In this document: positions 41,283 to 53,253 of the stretch, in pieces
Numbering within the stretch: the stretch's first letter is position 1
Layout: every line of letters begins with the position of its first letter
From: Ottowia testudinis
GTDB taxonomy: Bacteria; Pseudomonadota; Gammaproteobacteria; Burkholderiales; Burkholderiaceae_C
NCBI RefSeq assembly: GCF_017498525.1
Contig: NZ_CP071796.1
Coordinates: 2,852,001 to 2,916,000, forward strand
Length of the DNA stretch: 64,000 nt
Direction: 5' to 3'
Notes under the pieces: model-generated
Told to the model about the DNA's origin: nothing
Databases searched by the model: none
The model's input: the letters and a program-made list of their open reading frames with translations, nothing else
Program-made: the position numbers and the translations under genes

Positions 41283-42430
41283 CCGCGCGCCAGCTCAAGA
41301 CCTGGACCTGGCTGCACAAGTGGAGCAGCCTGGTGTGCACCGTGTTCATGCTGCTGCTGTGCCTGACGGGGCTGCCGCTGATCTTTCACCACGAGATCGG
41401 CCACCTGCTGGGCACCGAGGTGGAGCCGGCGCCCATGGCGGCCGGCACGCCGCACGTCAGCCTTGACCGCATCTTGCAGGCCGCGCAGGCGCGCCACCCC
41501 GACCGCGTGGTGCAGTTCAGCTCGCCGCACGAGGACACCGACGACCTGTGGTTCGTCACCCTCACACCCACGCCCGCGCCCACCGACGACTTCCGCTCGG
41601 TCGCCGTCGATGCGCGCACCGGCGCCGTGGTGGCCGAGCCGCGCTTCGACACCGGCTTCATGTGGGTCATGCTCAAGCTGCACGTCGACCTGTTCGCCGG
41701 GCTGCCGGGCAAGCTGTTTCTGGGCCTCATGGGCCTGCTGCTGTGCATCGCCATCGTCTCGGGCGTGGTGCTGTACGCCCCCTTCATGCGCAAGCTGGAC
41801 TTTGGTGCCGTGCGGCGCGACAAGTCGCCGCGCGTGAAGTGGCTCGACCTGCACAACCTTCTGGGCATCGTCACGCTGGTGTGGGCGCTGGTGGTGGGCT
41901 TTACCGGCGTCGTCAACACCTGGGCCGACTTGCTGATCAAGTACTGGCAGTACGCCGAAATCAGCCACATCGTGGCGCCGTACAAAGATTTGCCGGTGGT
42001 CACGCCCGCCGAGCGCGCGCCGGTGCAGGCCGCGCTGCAAGCCGCCCAGGCGCGCACGCCGGGGCAACGGGTGAGCTTCGTCGCTTATCCGGGCACCGCG
42101 TTCTCCAGCCCGCACCATGTCACCTTCTTCATGAAGGGCGGCACGCCGCTGACCGCGCGCCTGCTGCAGCCGGTGATGGTGGACGCGCGCACCGCGCAAG
42201 TCACCGCCATGCCGCGCCTGCCCTGGTACCTGACGGCGCTGCTGCTGTCGCAGCCGCTGCACTTTGGCGACTACGGCGGCTTGCCAATGAAGGTGATCTG
42301 GGCGCTGTTGGACATCGCCACCATCGTGGTGCTGGGCAGCGGCCTGTACCTGTGGTTCAAGCGCCGCGCGCCGCGCACGCTGCGCGATGAGGCGGGGGTT
42401 GAAGGCGCGGGCATTCAACCGACTGGCTGA
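41279..42430 (+). CDS. PepSY-associated TM protein, probable ferric-siderophore reductase 1
   Basis: This 383-residue protein has an N-terminal helix (WLHKWSSLVCTVFMLLLCLTG), a large periplasmic PepSY domain (with VAVDARTGAVVAEPRF), paired central helices and a final TM (TIVVLGSGLYLWFKRR). The WLHKW motif with membrane histidines suggests haem binding. Homologues such as PiuB and FoxB-type proteins reduce iron from siderophores at the inner membrane. The start overlaps the preceding small gene. Confidence 0.78.
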   Translation: MTARQLKTWTWLHKWSSLVCTVFMLLLCLTGLPLIFHHEIGHLLGTEVEPAPMAAGTPHVSLDRILQAAQARHPDRVVQFSSPHEDTDDLWFVTLTPTPAPTDDFRSVAVDARTGAVVAEPRFDTGFMWVMLKLHVDLFAGLPGKLFLGLMGLLLCIAIVSGVVLYAPFMRKLDFGAVRRDKSPRVKWLDLHNLLGIVTLVWALVVGFTGVVNTWADLLIKYWQYAEISHIVAPYKDLPVVTPAERAPVQAALQAAQARTPGQRVSFVAYPGTAFSSPHHVTFFMKGGTPLTARLLQPVMVDARTAQVTAMPRLPWYLTALLLSQPLHFGDYGGLPMKVIWALLDIATIVVLGSGLYLWFKRRAPRTLRDEAGVEGAGIQPTG

Positions 42431-42441
42431 AAACCTTTGAA

Positions 42442-42574
42442 CGCAAAGGGCGCAGAGATTTCGCAGAAGACGCAAAAAAGCAATCTTGGCTTTTTCTCAA
42501 AAAACGTAGCAACCATCCTTTATACAACGAGCGAAAACACGGTTTTCAGATGAAATTTTTCTGCGACCTTTGCG
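42442..42574. repeat. MITE-like inverted repeat between the PepSY genes
   Basis: CGCAAAGGGCGCAGA at 42442-42456 pairs with TCTGCGACCTTTGCG at 42560-42574 (14 of 15 bp) across 103 bp. The interior is AT-rich and codes for nothing. It may be a miniature element or a long-range transcript hairpin. It fills most of the 213-bp gap in an otherwise tight operon. Confidence 0.45.
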
Positions 42575-42643
42575 CTCAGAAATGTTTTTGAACCCTATCC
42601 ATACGTTGTTTGACGCGGGTTGCCACTTGAAGGTCACATCACC

Positions 42644-44281
42644 ATGAAAAACGGTTTCCGCCAGTCCATGGCCTGGCTGCACACCTACAGCGGGCTGCTG
42701 GTGGGCTGGGTGCTGTTCGTGGTGTTCGCGGGTGGCACGGCGGCGTACTTTCGCAGCGAGATCACGTTCTGGATGCAGCCGGAACTGCACCGGGCGGCGC
42801 TTGCGTCACCCAGCGCCGCCGAGCGGCCCGAGCTGGCGCGCCGCGTCACCGAGTGGCTGGGCCAGCACGCCGCCGGCAGCCCGCGCTGGTCGATCCGCCT
42901 GCCCACCGAGCGCGAGCCGCTGGTGCGCGTGAACTGGCAGCAGCCCCCCGGCCAGGCACCGGCCAGCGGGCGCGGCCGCGGGGGCGAGGCGCTGCTCGAC
43001 CCCACCACCGTGCAGCCGGTCGCCGGCGTGCGCGACACGCGCGGGGGCGACTTCTTCTACCGCCTGCATTTCGACCTGCACTACCTGCCCGCCATCTGGG
43101 CGCGCTGGATCGTGGGCTTTTGCGCCATGTTCATGCTGGTGGCCATCGTCAGCGGCATCGTCACGCACCGGCGCATCTTCAAGGACTTTTTCACCTTCCG
43201 CCCGCGCAAAGGGCAGCGCAGCTGGCTGGACGCACACAACGTCAGCGCCGTGCTGGCGCTGCCGTATCACCTGATGATCACCTACACGGGCCTGTTGACG
43301 CTGGTGTTCCTGTACATGCCGTGGGCGCCGCAGGCGGCGTACCCCGACAGCGGCGGCACGCAGGCCTACTTTGCCGACGTGCTGCCCACTGGCGCGCCGC
43401 CGGGCAAGCCCAGCGGACAGGGCGCGCCGCTGGCCGACGTCGCGCCGCTGGTGGCGCAGGCGCAGCGGCGCTGGGGCGGCGCGCCGGCCGGGCGCGTTGT
43501 CGTCAGCCATCCGGGCGACGCCAGCGCGCGCATCAGCGTGGCCCGCCAGAGCGGGCAAGACATGCGGCTGCGCGCGCCCGCGCTGGCCTTCGACGGCGTG
43601 AGCGGCGCCTTCATCCAGGCCGGCGGCGAAGACCCCGGCGCCGGCGTGCTGACCATGGAAGTGGCCGAGGGCCTGCACGTGGCGCATTTCGCCAGCCCGC
43701 TGCTGCGCGCGCTGTTCTTTCTCTCGGGCCTGGCCGGCTGCGCCATGGTCGCCACCGGCCTGCTGCTGTGGGCGGTGAAGGAGCGGCCCGCGCACCTGAA
43801 AGCGCTGCAAAAAGGCGAGCGCGGCAGCTGGGCGCTGCGCCTGGTCGACGGGCTGAACGTGGGCGCCGTGGCGGGGCTGCTGGTGGCGATGCCCGCGTTC
43901 TTCTGGATCAACCGCCTGCTGCCGCTGGGCATGGCCGAGCGCGCGCAGACCGAGATCAACGCCTTCTTCGCCGTGTGGGGCGCCTGCGCCGTGCTCGGAC
44001 TGGCGCGGCCGTCGCGGGGCACGTGGCGGGCGCTGCTGACGTTGGCGGGCTGGCTGTTCGCGCTGGTGCCGCTGCTCAACGCAGCCACCGGCGGGGCGCA
44101 CTGGGGCGTGTCGGTGCCGGCCGGTTTGTGGCAGGTAGCGGGCTTTGACGCGGTGTGCGCGGCGCTGGGCCTGGGGCTGCTAGCGGCCGCGCGCCACCTG
44201 GGGCAGCGCGCGGCCAAGGCAACGCGCGCGGGGATGCCCATGTCGTCCACCCCCGGCGCGCAGCCGCAGGCGCAGGGGTAA
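42644..44281 (+). CDS. PepSY-associated TM protein, probable ferric-siderophore reductase 2
   Basis: The product has 545 residues. The N-terminal MAWLHTYSGLLVGWVLF is the family signature; large periplasmic PepSY segments and four or more TM helices follow, the last group (LLVAMPAFFWINRLLPL to VPLLNAATG) longer than in the first PepSY protein. It likely acts with its neighbours to transfer electrons to siderophore-bound iron. The ATG at 42644 with AAGG upstream is chosen over a TTG at 42620. Confidence 0.78.
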   Translation: MKNGFRQSMAWLHTYSGLLVGWVLFVVFAGGTAAYFRSEITFWMQPELHRAALASPSAAERPELARRVTEWLGQHAAGSPRWSIRLPTEREPLVRVNWQQPPGQAPASGRGRGGEALLDPTTVQPVAGVRDTRGGDFFYRLHFDLHYLPAIWARWIVGFCAMFMLVAIVSGIVTHRRIFKDFFTFRPRKGQRSWLDAHNVSAVLALPYHLMITYTGLLTLVFLYMPWAPQAAYPDSGGTQAYFADVLPTGAPPGKPSGQGAPLADVAPLVAQAQRRWGGAPAGRVVVSHPGDASARISVARQSGQDMRLRAPALAFDGVSGAFIQAGGEDPGAGVLTMEVAEGLHVAHFASPLLRALFFLSGLAGCAMVATGLLLWAVKERPAHLKALQKGERGSWALRLVDGLNVGAVAGLLVAMPAFFWINRLLPLGMAERAQTEINAFFAVWGACAVLGLARPSRGTWRALLTLAGWLFALVPLLNAATGGAHWGVSVPAGLWQVAGFDAVCAALGLGLLAAARHLGQRAAKATRAGMPMSSTPGAQPQAQG

Positions 44282-44285
44282 GGCC

Positions 44286-44576
44286 ATGACCGGCGTGTGG
44301 CTGATTCTGGCGGCCCTGGCCAGCGCACTGGGCGCCTTCTGCGCCCTCAGCCTGGCGATGGAGCGTCACTTTGGCGACGTGCTGGGCCGCCGCGCCGACC
44401 TCGCGCGCTGGCAACCGCGCCTGCGCGCGGCCGGCGTGGCGCTGCTGGCGCTGTCGCTGTGGGCCTGCATCGCGCACCAGGGCGCCACGCAAGGCTGGGT
44501 GCTGTGGCTCGGCGTGCTCACCGCCGCCGCGCTGGCGCAGGTGCTGGCGCTGGCGTATGCGTGGCCGCGGCGTTAG
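44286..44576 (+). CDS. DUF3325 membrane protein
   Basis: The product has 96 residues and three TM helices, with the family pattern SLAMERHFGDVLGRR after the first helix. DUF3325 genes close PepSY operons in many siderophore-uptake loci. It follows the second PepSY gene by 4 bases. The function is unknown. A 199-bp gap then leads to the second IS110 copy and contains only an AGCTATGATTTTGATAGC-type repeat scrap. Confidence 0.72.
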   Translation: MTGVWLILAALASALGAFCALSLAMERHFGDVLGRRADLARWQPRLRAAGVALLALSLWACIAHQGATQGWVLWLGVLTAAALAQVLALAYAWPRR

Positions 44577-44794
44577 GCGCATGGCACAGCGCGTGCGCCA
44601 AGCCGCTTTCCACCGTAGGAACGCCCTGCGTGGCTGGCGTGCCGCTCATGAAATTCAAAACCAAATCGAGGGCGAGCCGTGATGCAATCAGCGCAGGCAG
44701 CTATGATTTTGATAGCAACCCGGATTGGTGGCCTGGGGGGCCGCCGTGGGATGCGGGGGCCCATGGGCAGCAAACGTAGATACCGTCTTGCCTG

Positions 44795-45777
44795 TCAAGC
44801 GGCATTTACCAAATCTGCCCGATAAGGCTGCTGATGTTTCCACACCCCGAAGCACAGATGCACCAGCTTGCGCATGGCCGCGCCCAGCGCAGCCATCTTG
44901 GGCTTGCCGTTGGCCAGCAGCCGCTCGTACAGAGCCTTCACATGCGGGTTGTATCGAGTGCCCACCACCGCTGCCATGTACAACGTGGCTCTGAGCTTGG
45001 CCGGCCCCGCCTTCGACAGCCTCGCCCTGCCCAGGAGCGAAGAGCCCGACTGCCGCTCAACAGGCACCAACCCCAGATAAGCGGCCAGTTGCTCGGCGGT
45101 GTCGAAACTGCGGCTGCGCAGCAGACTCAGCATCTGTGTGCTGACCTTCTCACCTACCGCAGGGATGCTTTGCAGAAGTTGCTCATCGCCCTTCAGATCC
45201 GGGTGGCTGTCAATGTGCCGATCAATCTGCCGCTCAATGTCCTTGAGCTGCTGCTGCAAGAAGGCAATCGAGTCCTCCAAGGACGACTGCACCAGCACCA
45301 CGGGCTGGCCGGCCTGTTGCTTCTCCAGCCGGTTGCGCTCACGCCGCAAGTCCTGGGCGATCGCCTCGCGCCGGCTTAGCAAGGCCTGCAGCACGCGCAC
45401 ATGCGCGGGCGGGGCGTCCAGGCCGCCGGTTGCACCAGCAGCCCGTAGCGCGCCAGCACGGCGCTGTCCACGCCGTCGGTCTTGGTGCGAATGCCCAGTC
45501 CCCGGGCAAAGTCACGCACCTGCGCCGGGTTGACGATGGACACCCGGATACCGGCATCGAACAGGGCGCAAGCAGCGGCTTCGTGATAGGCACCAGTGCC
45601 TTCCAGAATGGCGTGAACGCCGCTCAAGGGCTGCGTGGGCCAATGCTGTTGCAGCCAGGCCAGCAACTGCGCAAAGCCGGCGGGCGAGTTGGGCACCACC
45701 TTGGTGCGGCTGCGCTGCTCAAAGAGGACACAGACATCGAGTTTGGCTTTGGCCACATCAATGCCGATGGAGAACAT
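44795..45777 (-). pseudogene. IS110-family transposase, frameshifted, copy 2
   Basis: The domains and the frame break are the same as in copy 1: the DEDD half runs from 45777 to a stop at 45376, and the C-terminal half ends at 44795. The C-run at the break again has four Cs, although one base nearby differs (CCCGCG for CTCGCG). A shared lesion means it predates duplication, or that expression needs ribosomal frameshifting. Confidence 0.8.
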
Positions 45778-45949
45778 GGGTTGATTCCTCGCTATTGAAA
45801 ACAATGACAACAACAAACCATCGAATCACCTGCTCACCGCACTTGCCTTGTACATACAGGGTCAAAGCCCTTGGCTACCGTTCAGTGTCAATGACCGGTG
45901 AACGAAGAAGAAGCAAAGGGCGTCATCTACGGATCAAAGTCCAGGCTTT

Positions 45950-46033
45950 AAGGCTGGGTACACGCTCTCTTTGCTTCGAGGGGAAAGATACAAGGCTGGG
46001 TACACGCTCTCTTTGCTTCGAGGGGAAAGATAC
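45950..46033. repeat. Two tandem 42-bp units at the left end of IS110 copy 2
   Basis: Units at 45950-45991 and 45992-46033 are identical and begin AAGGCTGGGTACACGCTC. Copy 1 has a single unit. Each unit carries the AAGGCTGGG junction sequence, as if the IS end plus target had been duplicated by repeated insertion or excision at the same place. Confidence 0.65.
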
Positions 46034-46036
46034 AAG

Positions 46037-46063
46037 GTTGGGTTGAGCGCAGCGAAACCCAAC
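46037..46063. repeat. REP-like palindrome abutting IS110 copy 2
   Basis: GTTGGGTT (46037-46044) pairs with AACCCAAC (46056-46063) and begins at the base next to the IS end. A degenerate partner (GTTGGGGTTCGCTGCGCTCA) lies near 46093. Such GGGTTnnGCGnAGCG hairpins are common extragenic repeats. The rest of 46064-46239 shows only a leader to the next gene. Confidence 0.55.
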
Positions 46064-46239
46064 AGGCGGCGGTGGATGCGGCACCACCCTTGTTGGGGTT
46101 CGCTGCGCTCACCGCCAACCTACCACCGATCGCACACCTCTCGCCTACCCGCCAAGCTGTGCGGCCACGCCGGCTTGACTGGCGTCGCGCTAACATGCCC
46201 CCTCACCCTTATCTCCATCGCACAGGACACGCCCACAAG

Positions 46240-47202
46240 ATGCTGCGCCAATTCGCCTCCCTGCTCGCCATCGGCCTGATCGCCGCATCCGCCCACGCCC
46301 AGACCTACCCGGACAAGCCGATCCGCCTGGTGATCCCCTTCCCGCCCGGCGGCGGCACCGACATCCTGGGGCGGCTGGTGGCGCAGAAGCTGACCGAGGC
46401 CCACAAGTGGACGATCGTGCCCGACAACAAGGCTGGCGCCGGCGGCACGCTGGGCATCACCGAGGCGGCCAAGGGCAAACCCGACGGCTACGACATGGTG
46501 ATGGGCCAGAAGGACAACCTGGTCGTCGGCCCCTGGCTGTACAAGGGCCTGCCCTGGAACCCGACCAAGGATTTCGCCGCCGTGGCGCACGTGGCGTGGT
46601 CGCCGGTGATCATCGCCACCAGCGCGGGCAGCAAATACAAGACGCTGGCCGACGTGGTGGCCGCCGCCAAGGCCGCGCCCGACACCATCACCTACGGCTC
46701 GCCCGGCAACGGCACCACGATTCACCTGGCGGGCGATCAGTTCGAAAAGGCGGCGGGCATCAAGCTGCGCCACATCCCGTACAAGGGATCGAACCCGGCG
46801 CTGATGGATGCGCTGGCGGGCAATGTGGATCTGCTGGTGTCGTCGGTGCCCTCGGCCATGGCGCAGGTCAAGGCCGGCAAGTTGCGCCCGCTGGCCGTCA
46901 CGTCGGCTCAGCGCAGCACCGCGCTGCCCGATGTGCCCACCGTGGCCGAAAGCGGCTTCAAGGGCTTCGACATGGGCACCTGGTACGGCCTGCTGATGCC
47001 GGCCGGCACGCCCGCGCCCATCGTGGCGCAGATGAACGGCGCGGTGAACAAGCTGCTGGCCACGCCCGAGCTGCAAAAGGCCATCCACGACCAAGGCGCT
47101 GAGCCGTTGGCGATGACGCCGCAGGCCTTCACCCAGCAATTGCAGCGCGACTACCAGGGCATGGAGAAGATCGTGCGCGACGCTGGGGTAAAAATTGAGT
47201 GA
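46240..47202 (+). CDS. Bug-family (TctC-type) periplasmic solute-binding receptor
   Basis: The product has 320 residues with a signal peptide (MLRQFASLLAIGLIAASAHA, mature from QTYPDKP). Family signatures are IRLVIPFPPGGGTDILGR, PDGYD and YGSPGNGTTIHLAG. Bug proteins bind carboxylates and deliver them to TctAB-type transporters, or act as orphan sensors; hundreds occur in Burkholderiales. No tctAB partner is adjacent. The start at 46240 places the signal peptide correctly. Confidence 0.88.
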   Translation: MLRQFASLLAIGLIAASAHAQTYPDKPIRLVIPFPPGGGTDILGRLVAQKLTEAHKWTIVPDNKAGAGGTLGITEAAKGKPDGYDMVMGQKDNLVVGPWLYKGLPWNPTKDFAAVAHVAWSPVIIATSAGSKYKTLADVVAAAKAAPDTITYGSPGNGTTIHLAGDQFEKAAGIKLRHIPYKGSNPALMDALAGNVDLLVSSVPSAMAQVKAGKLRPLAVTSAQRSTALPDVPTVAESGFKGFDMGTWYGLLMPAGTPAPIVAQMNGAVNKLLATPELQKAIHDQGAEPLAMTPQAFTQQLQRDYQGMEKIVRDAGVKIE

Positions 47203-47227
47203 CACCCCCTGAGCGGCGACGCCGCTT

Positions 47228-47249
47228 CCCCCTCTGCTGCGCGAGGGGG
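47228..47249 (+). terminator. GC-rich hairpin after the Bug receptor gene
   Basis: CCCCCTC (47228-47234) pairs with GAGGGGG (47243-47249) around an 8-base loop. No U-tract follows, so termination would be weak or factor-assisted. Confidence 0.35.
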
Positions 47250-47553
47250 GGGCGCCGCTGGCATGGCCTGCTCCGCGGCCGCCTGAAAAACGCCGGCACC
47301 CCAGCAATTAACGATCGCTCGGCCGAGCGCAGCGATGGCCCGTGTGGGCTTTCAACCCCTTCTGGCCGTGCCGAGAAGCGCAGGGCGTGGGGCGGGCGCG
47401 GCAGCGCAGCATGCCGCGCTTCGTGCACTGACTCGCTGCCGTTGTTTGAGCGGCGAGAGCGAAGCGAACAAAGCGAGTTCGGCAGCGCCGCCCCGCACCC
47501 GAGCATCGCAGGTTGCCCGCAGGGCCACGGCCAGTGGGGTGCACTTCTTTTGC

Positions 47554-47582
47554 CTACTTTTCTTTGGAGCCAAGAAAAGTAG
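47554..47582. terminator. Hairpin with 11-bp perfect stem, possible bidirectional terminator
   Basis: CTACTTTTCTT and AAGAAAAGTAG pair around TGGAGCC. It lies between two convergent genes (Bug receptor on plus, DUF2892 on minus). The T- and A-rich stem could work in both directions. Confidence 0.45.
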
Positions 47583-47628
47583 GTCGCCCGCCGGGGCGAA
47601 TTCCCGGCCGGCAGCACTCACCAAACCA

Positions 47629-47826
47629 TCAAACCTTGTTCTGCACCGGACAGGTGTTCATGCCCAGCATCGTGTAAAGCGGGCAAAAGCGGAACAGCCC
47701 GGTAACCAGCGGCACCACGCCCAGCCAGCCCCACCAGCCCACGGTGCCGGTAGCCGCCAGGGCGATCAGCACGATGCCGACCACGATGCGCAGGATGCGG
47801 TCGATGCCGCCGACGTTGAGTTTCAT
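47629..47826 (-). CDS. DUF2892 (YgaP-like) inner-membrane protein
   Basis: This 65-residue protein has the DUF2892 pattern: a conserved N-terminus MKLNVGGIDRILRIVVG, two membrane helices, and RFCPLYTMLGMNTC with two cysteines near the C-terminus. In YgaP this unit is fused to a rhodanese; stand-alone copies are common near sulphur- or metal-handling genes. AAGGAG-like sequence precedes the start. The gene lies 87 bp downstream of the efflux operon. Confidence 0.78.
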   Translation of the reverse strand: MKLNVGGIDRILRIVVGIVLIALAATGTVGWWGWLGVVPLVTGLFRFCPLYTMLGMNTCPVQNKV

Positions 47827-47913
47827 TTCAGGCTCCTTGGTTTAGAACAAAAGCATAACCGCCAGCACCCCAACGGGCGCCAAGCACGGCGGTGGGAATG
47901 ACAAGCGGCGTGC

Positions 47914-49362
47914 TCATCGCCGATCCGGCCGGCCCTGGCGCCGCGCGGGCAGCGCGGCGCTCTGTAAAGCTGCGCTGGTGGCCGCCACGTCCGGCACCAC
48001 GGCGGTACTGACCGCCGCCAGCCGTGCTTCATCCAGTCGATCCGCCAGCGCCGCCAGCCGCAACTGGTGCAGCACCTGCGCGGTGCGCGCCTCGGCCAGC
48101 GCCAGCGTGGCGCGGGCGTGGTCGTTTTCGGCGTTCAGCACATCCATCAGCGTGCGGTCGCCCACTTCGCGACCTGTGCGCGTGGCGTCCAGGCGCGCGG
48201 CGCTGGCTGTCAGGCCATCTTGCAGCGCGGCGATGCGCGCCTGGCCGGCTTGCCAGCCGAGCCAGGATCCGCGCACCTGCTCGGCCAGCTGCTCGCGCGC
48301 GGCTTCGAGCTGCGCCTGCGCCTTGTCCAGCAGGCGCGCGCCTTCGCTGGCCTGCGCGCGGCTCATGCCGCCGTCGTACAGCGGAATATTGACCTGCACG
48401 CCGACCATGGCGTTGGCGTTGCGGTTGCTGGCGGTGCCGAAGTCGCCCCGGCCGCCCAGCCGGTCGAAGCCGGCCTGCGCCACCAGATCGACCGACACGC
48501 TGTCGCCCGCGCGGCGGCGGCGCAGCTCGTGCTCGGCCAGGCGCACGCCGTGCGCGGCCAGTTGGGCCTGCGGGTTGGCGGCCTGCGCGGCGTCGATCCA
48601 GGATTGCAGCGTTTCGCCCAGCGCCGTGCCCTGCGCGGGCAATCGGGCCACGGGTTGCGGCAAGCCGGTGCTGTCGGCCAGCGACTGGCGCGCCAGATCG
48701 CGCTGCAAGCGCGCGGCCTCGACCTGCGCACGCACGCCGGCCAGCGCGGCATCGGCTTCGTGCGTGTCGGTCACGGGCACGTCGCCCAGTTGAAAGCGGT
48801 CGTGCGCCTCGGTGGCGGCGCGCGCCACCGATTCGGCCTGCCGCTCAGTCACGCGCAACTGCTCTTCGGCCACGGCCAGGGCGAAGTAGCGCTCGGCGGT
48901 GCGCAGCATCAGCTGGCTGCGGGCAGCGCGCCAGGCCACGTCGCCCATGTCGGCGCCCAGCGCCAGTTGGGCGCGGGCGGCATCGCGCCCCGGGTTGAGC
49001 AGCGGCTGCTGCGCCACCAGATTGGCGCGCGTGGCCAGCCCGGCATTCACCGAGGTGCGGAAGTTCACGCCCTCCGACGTGCCCATGCCGGGCGCCGAAA
49101 ACTGCGCGTTCTTCATGCGCATGTCGCCAGCGCCCAGGCCCGCGCCCAGGCCCAACATCACGTTGGGGCGCCACAGCGCCTGGGCCTGCTCGCGCTTGGT
49201 CTGCGCCGCCGCGTGTTCGGCACGCGCCACGGCCAGCGTGCGGTCGTGCTGCTCGGCGGCGCGCCACACGGCAGCCAAGTCCTGCGCGGCGGCCGGCAGC
49301 GCGGCCAGCCCCAGCAGGCCGATGCCCAACCCACGGCGCGCCCAGGCGCGGCGCAGGCTCAT
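47914..49362 (-). CDS. TolC-family outer-membrane efflux channel
   Basis: The product has 482 residues with a signal peptide (RRGLGIGLLGLAALPAAAQ). Two long helical repeats rich in Ala/Gln/Arg are typical of OEP proteins, with NIPLYDGGMSRAQ in the second repeat marking the beta-strand turn. It should dock with the RND pump and adaptor encoded upstream in the same operon. The ATG at 49362 overlaps the stop of the AhpD-like gene (ATGA); longer readings upstream are not used. The C-terminus is basic and disordered. Confidence 0.87.
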   Translation of the reverse strand: MSLRRAWARRGLGIGLLGLAALPAAAQDLAAVWRAAEQHDRTLAVARAEHAAAQTKREQAQALWRPNVMLGLGAGLGAGDMRMKNAQFSAPGMGTSEGVNFRTSVNAGLATRANLVAQQPLLNPGRDAARAQLALGADMGDVAWRAARSQLMLRTAERYFALAVAEEQLRVTERQAESVARAATEAHDRFQLGDVPVTDTHEADAALAGVRAQVEAARLQRDLARQSLADSTGLPQPVARLPAQGTALGETLQSWIDAAQAANPQAQLAAHGVRLAEHELRRRRAGDSVSVDLVAQAGFDRLGGRGDFGTASNRNANAMVGVQVNIPLYDGGMSRAQASEGARLLDKAQAQLEAAREQLAEQVRGSWLGWQAGQARIAALQDGLTASAARLDATRTGREVGDRTLMDVLNAENDHARATLALAEARTAQVLHQLRLAALADRLDEARLAAVSTAVVPDVAATSAALQSAALPARRQGRPDRR

Positions 49363-49715
49363 GCCGCGGCCTTTTCGCCGCCGAATTCCTCGTAGGCGGC
49401 AATGGCGGCGGCGGCATACATCAGCGACGGACCGCCGCCCATGTAGACGCACATGCCCAGCATCTCCTCCACCTCGGCGCGCGTGGCGCCCAGCTTGACC
49501 AGCGCCTTGGCGTGGTAGCCCACGCACGGGTCGCAGCGCGCGGCCACCGACAGCGCCATGGCGATCAGCTCCTTGGTTTTTTCGTCCAGCACGCCGGCCT
49601 TGCCCGCGGCGCCGGCCATGGCGTTGAAGCCTTGCATGACGTCGGGGATGCCCTTGCGCAGCTTGGCCGTGTTGGCGGACACGGAGGCGATCAGTTCCTT
49701 GTAGTTTTCAACCAT
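49359..49715 (-). CDS. AhpD-like carboxymuconolactone decarboxylase family protein
   Basis: This 118-residue all-helical protein has the redox motif CDPCVGYH (Cys61, Cys64, His68), the CxxC-x3-H seen in AhpD-type peroxidase partners. It probably handles peroxide or thiol stress rather than muconolactone. Placed within an RND operon between DUF2892 and tolC, it suggests the exported substrate is linked to redox or thiol chemistry. It has a good ribosome site (CCAGGAGAAC). Confidence 0.85.
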   Translation of the reverse strand: MVENYKELIASVSANTAKLRKGIPDVMQGFNAMAGAAGKAGVLDEKTKELIAMALSVAARCDPCVGYHAKALVKLGATRAEVEEMLGMCVYMGGGPSLMYAAAAIAAYEEFGGEKAAA

Positions 49716-49731
49716 GTGGGTTCTCCTGGGT

Positions 49732-49938
49732 TCAAGCGGCGCGCGCGCCCAGCTTGCGCATGATCACTTCCATCAGGCACCAGTTGCTGAAGCCGCTTTG
49801 CAGAAAGTTGGCGCCGACGAAGGCGGTGAACCACAGCCAGTTCATCGAATGGAAGATGGGGCTGCCGGGCACGCCCAGCGCCAGTGAAAGCAGGATAAAA
49901 GTGCCGCCGATGAGGCGGGTAAGTTGCCAGGATGTCAT
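49732..49938 (-). CDS. DUF2892 membrane protein in the efflux operon
   Basis: This 68-residue protein (WQLTRLIGGTFILLSLALG, NWLWFTAFVGANFLQSGFS, NWCLMEVIMRKLG) has two TM helices and the DUF2892 layout. It lies 27 bp after the RND gene and 16 bp before the AhpD-like gene. Its single conserved Cys fits the YgaP-like group linked to sulphur metabolism. The function is inferred only. Confidence 0.75.
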   Translation of the reverse strand: MTSWQLTRLIGGTFILLSLALGVPGSPIFHSMNWLWFTAFVGANFLQSGFSNWCLMEVIMRKLGARAA

Positions 49939-49965
49939 GCTGTTTGCTCCTTTTTGAATAGCTGC

Positions 49966-53249
<3,284 letters not shown>

Positions 53250-53253
<4 letters not shown>

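Larger units (their letters stand above)
44776..46036 (-). mobile_element. IS110-family insertion sequence, copy 2 (inverted)
   Basis: This is an inverted, almost identical copy of 39428-40645, about 1,261 bp. The extra length is one additional 42-bp unit at its left end plus a single-base indel. A few SNPs separate the copies. Together they bracket the DUF3649-PepSY-DUF3325 genes like a compound element. Confidence 0.8.
47203..47628. other. 426-bp intergenic region with strong hairpins
   Basis: No gene is supported. A hairpin CCCCCTC/GAGGGGG (47228-47249) lies 25 bp after the Bug gene and could end its transcript. A second, at 47554-47582, has 11-bp arms. The rest is GC-rich with no recognisable protein similarity. 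Such blocks are common between comamonad genes. Confidence 0.45.

Noticed and set aside
45950..46033. CRISPR-like or satellite array
   Set aside because: There are only two units with no spacers, and the unit is IS end sequence.
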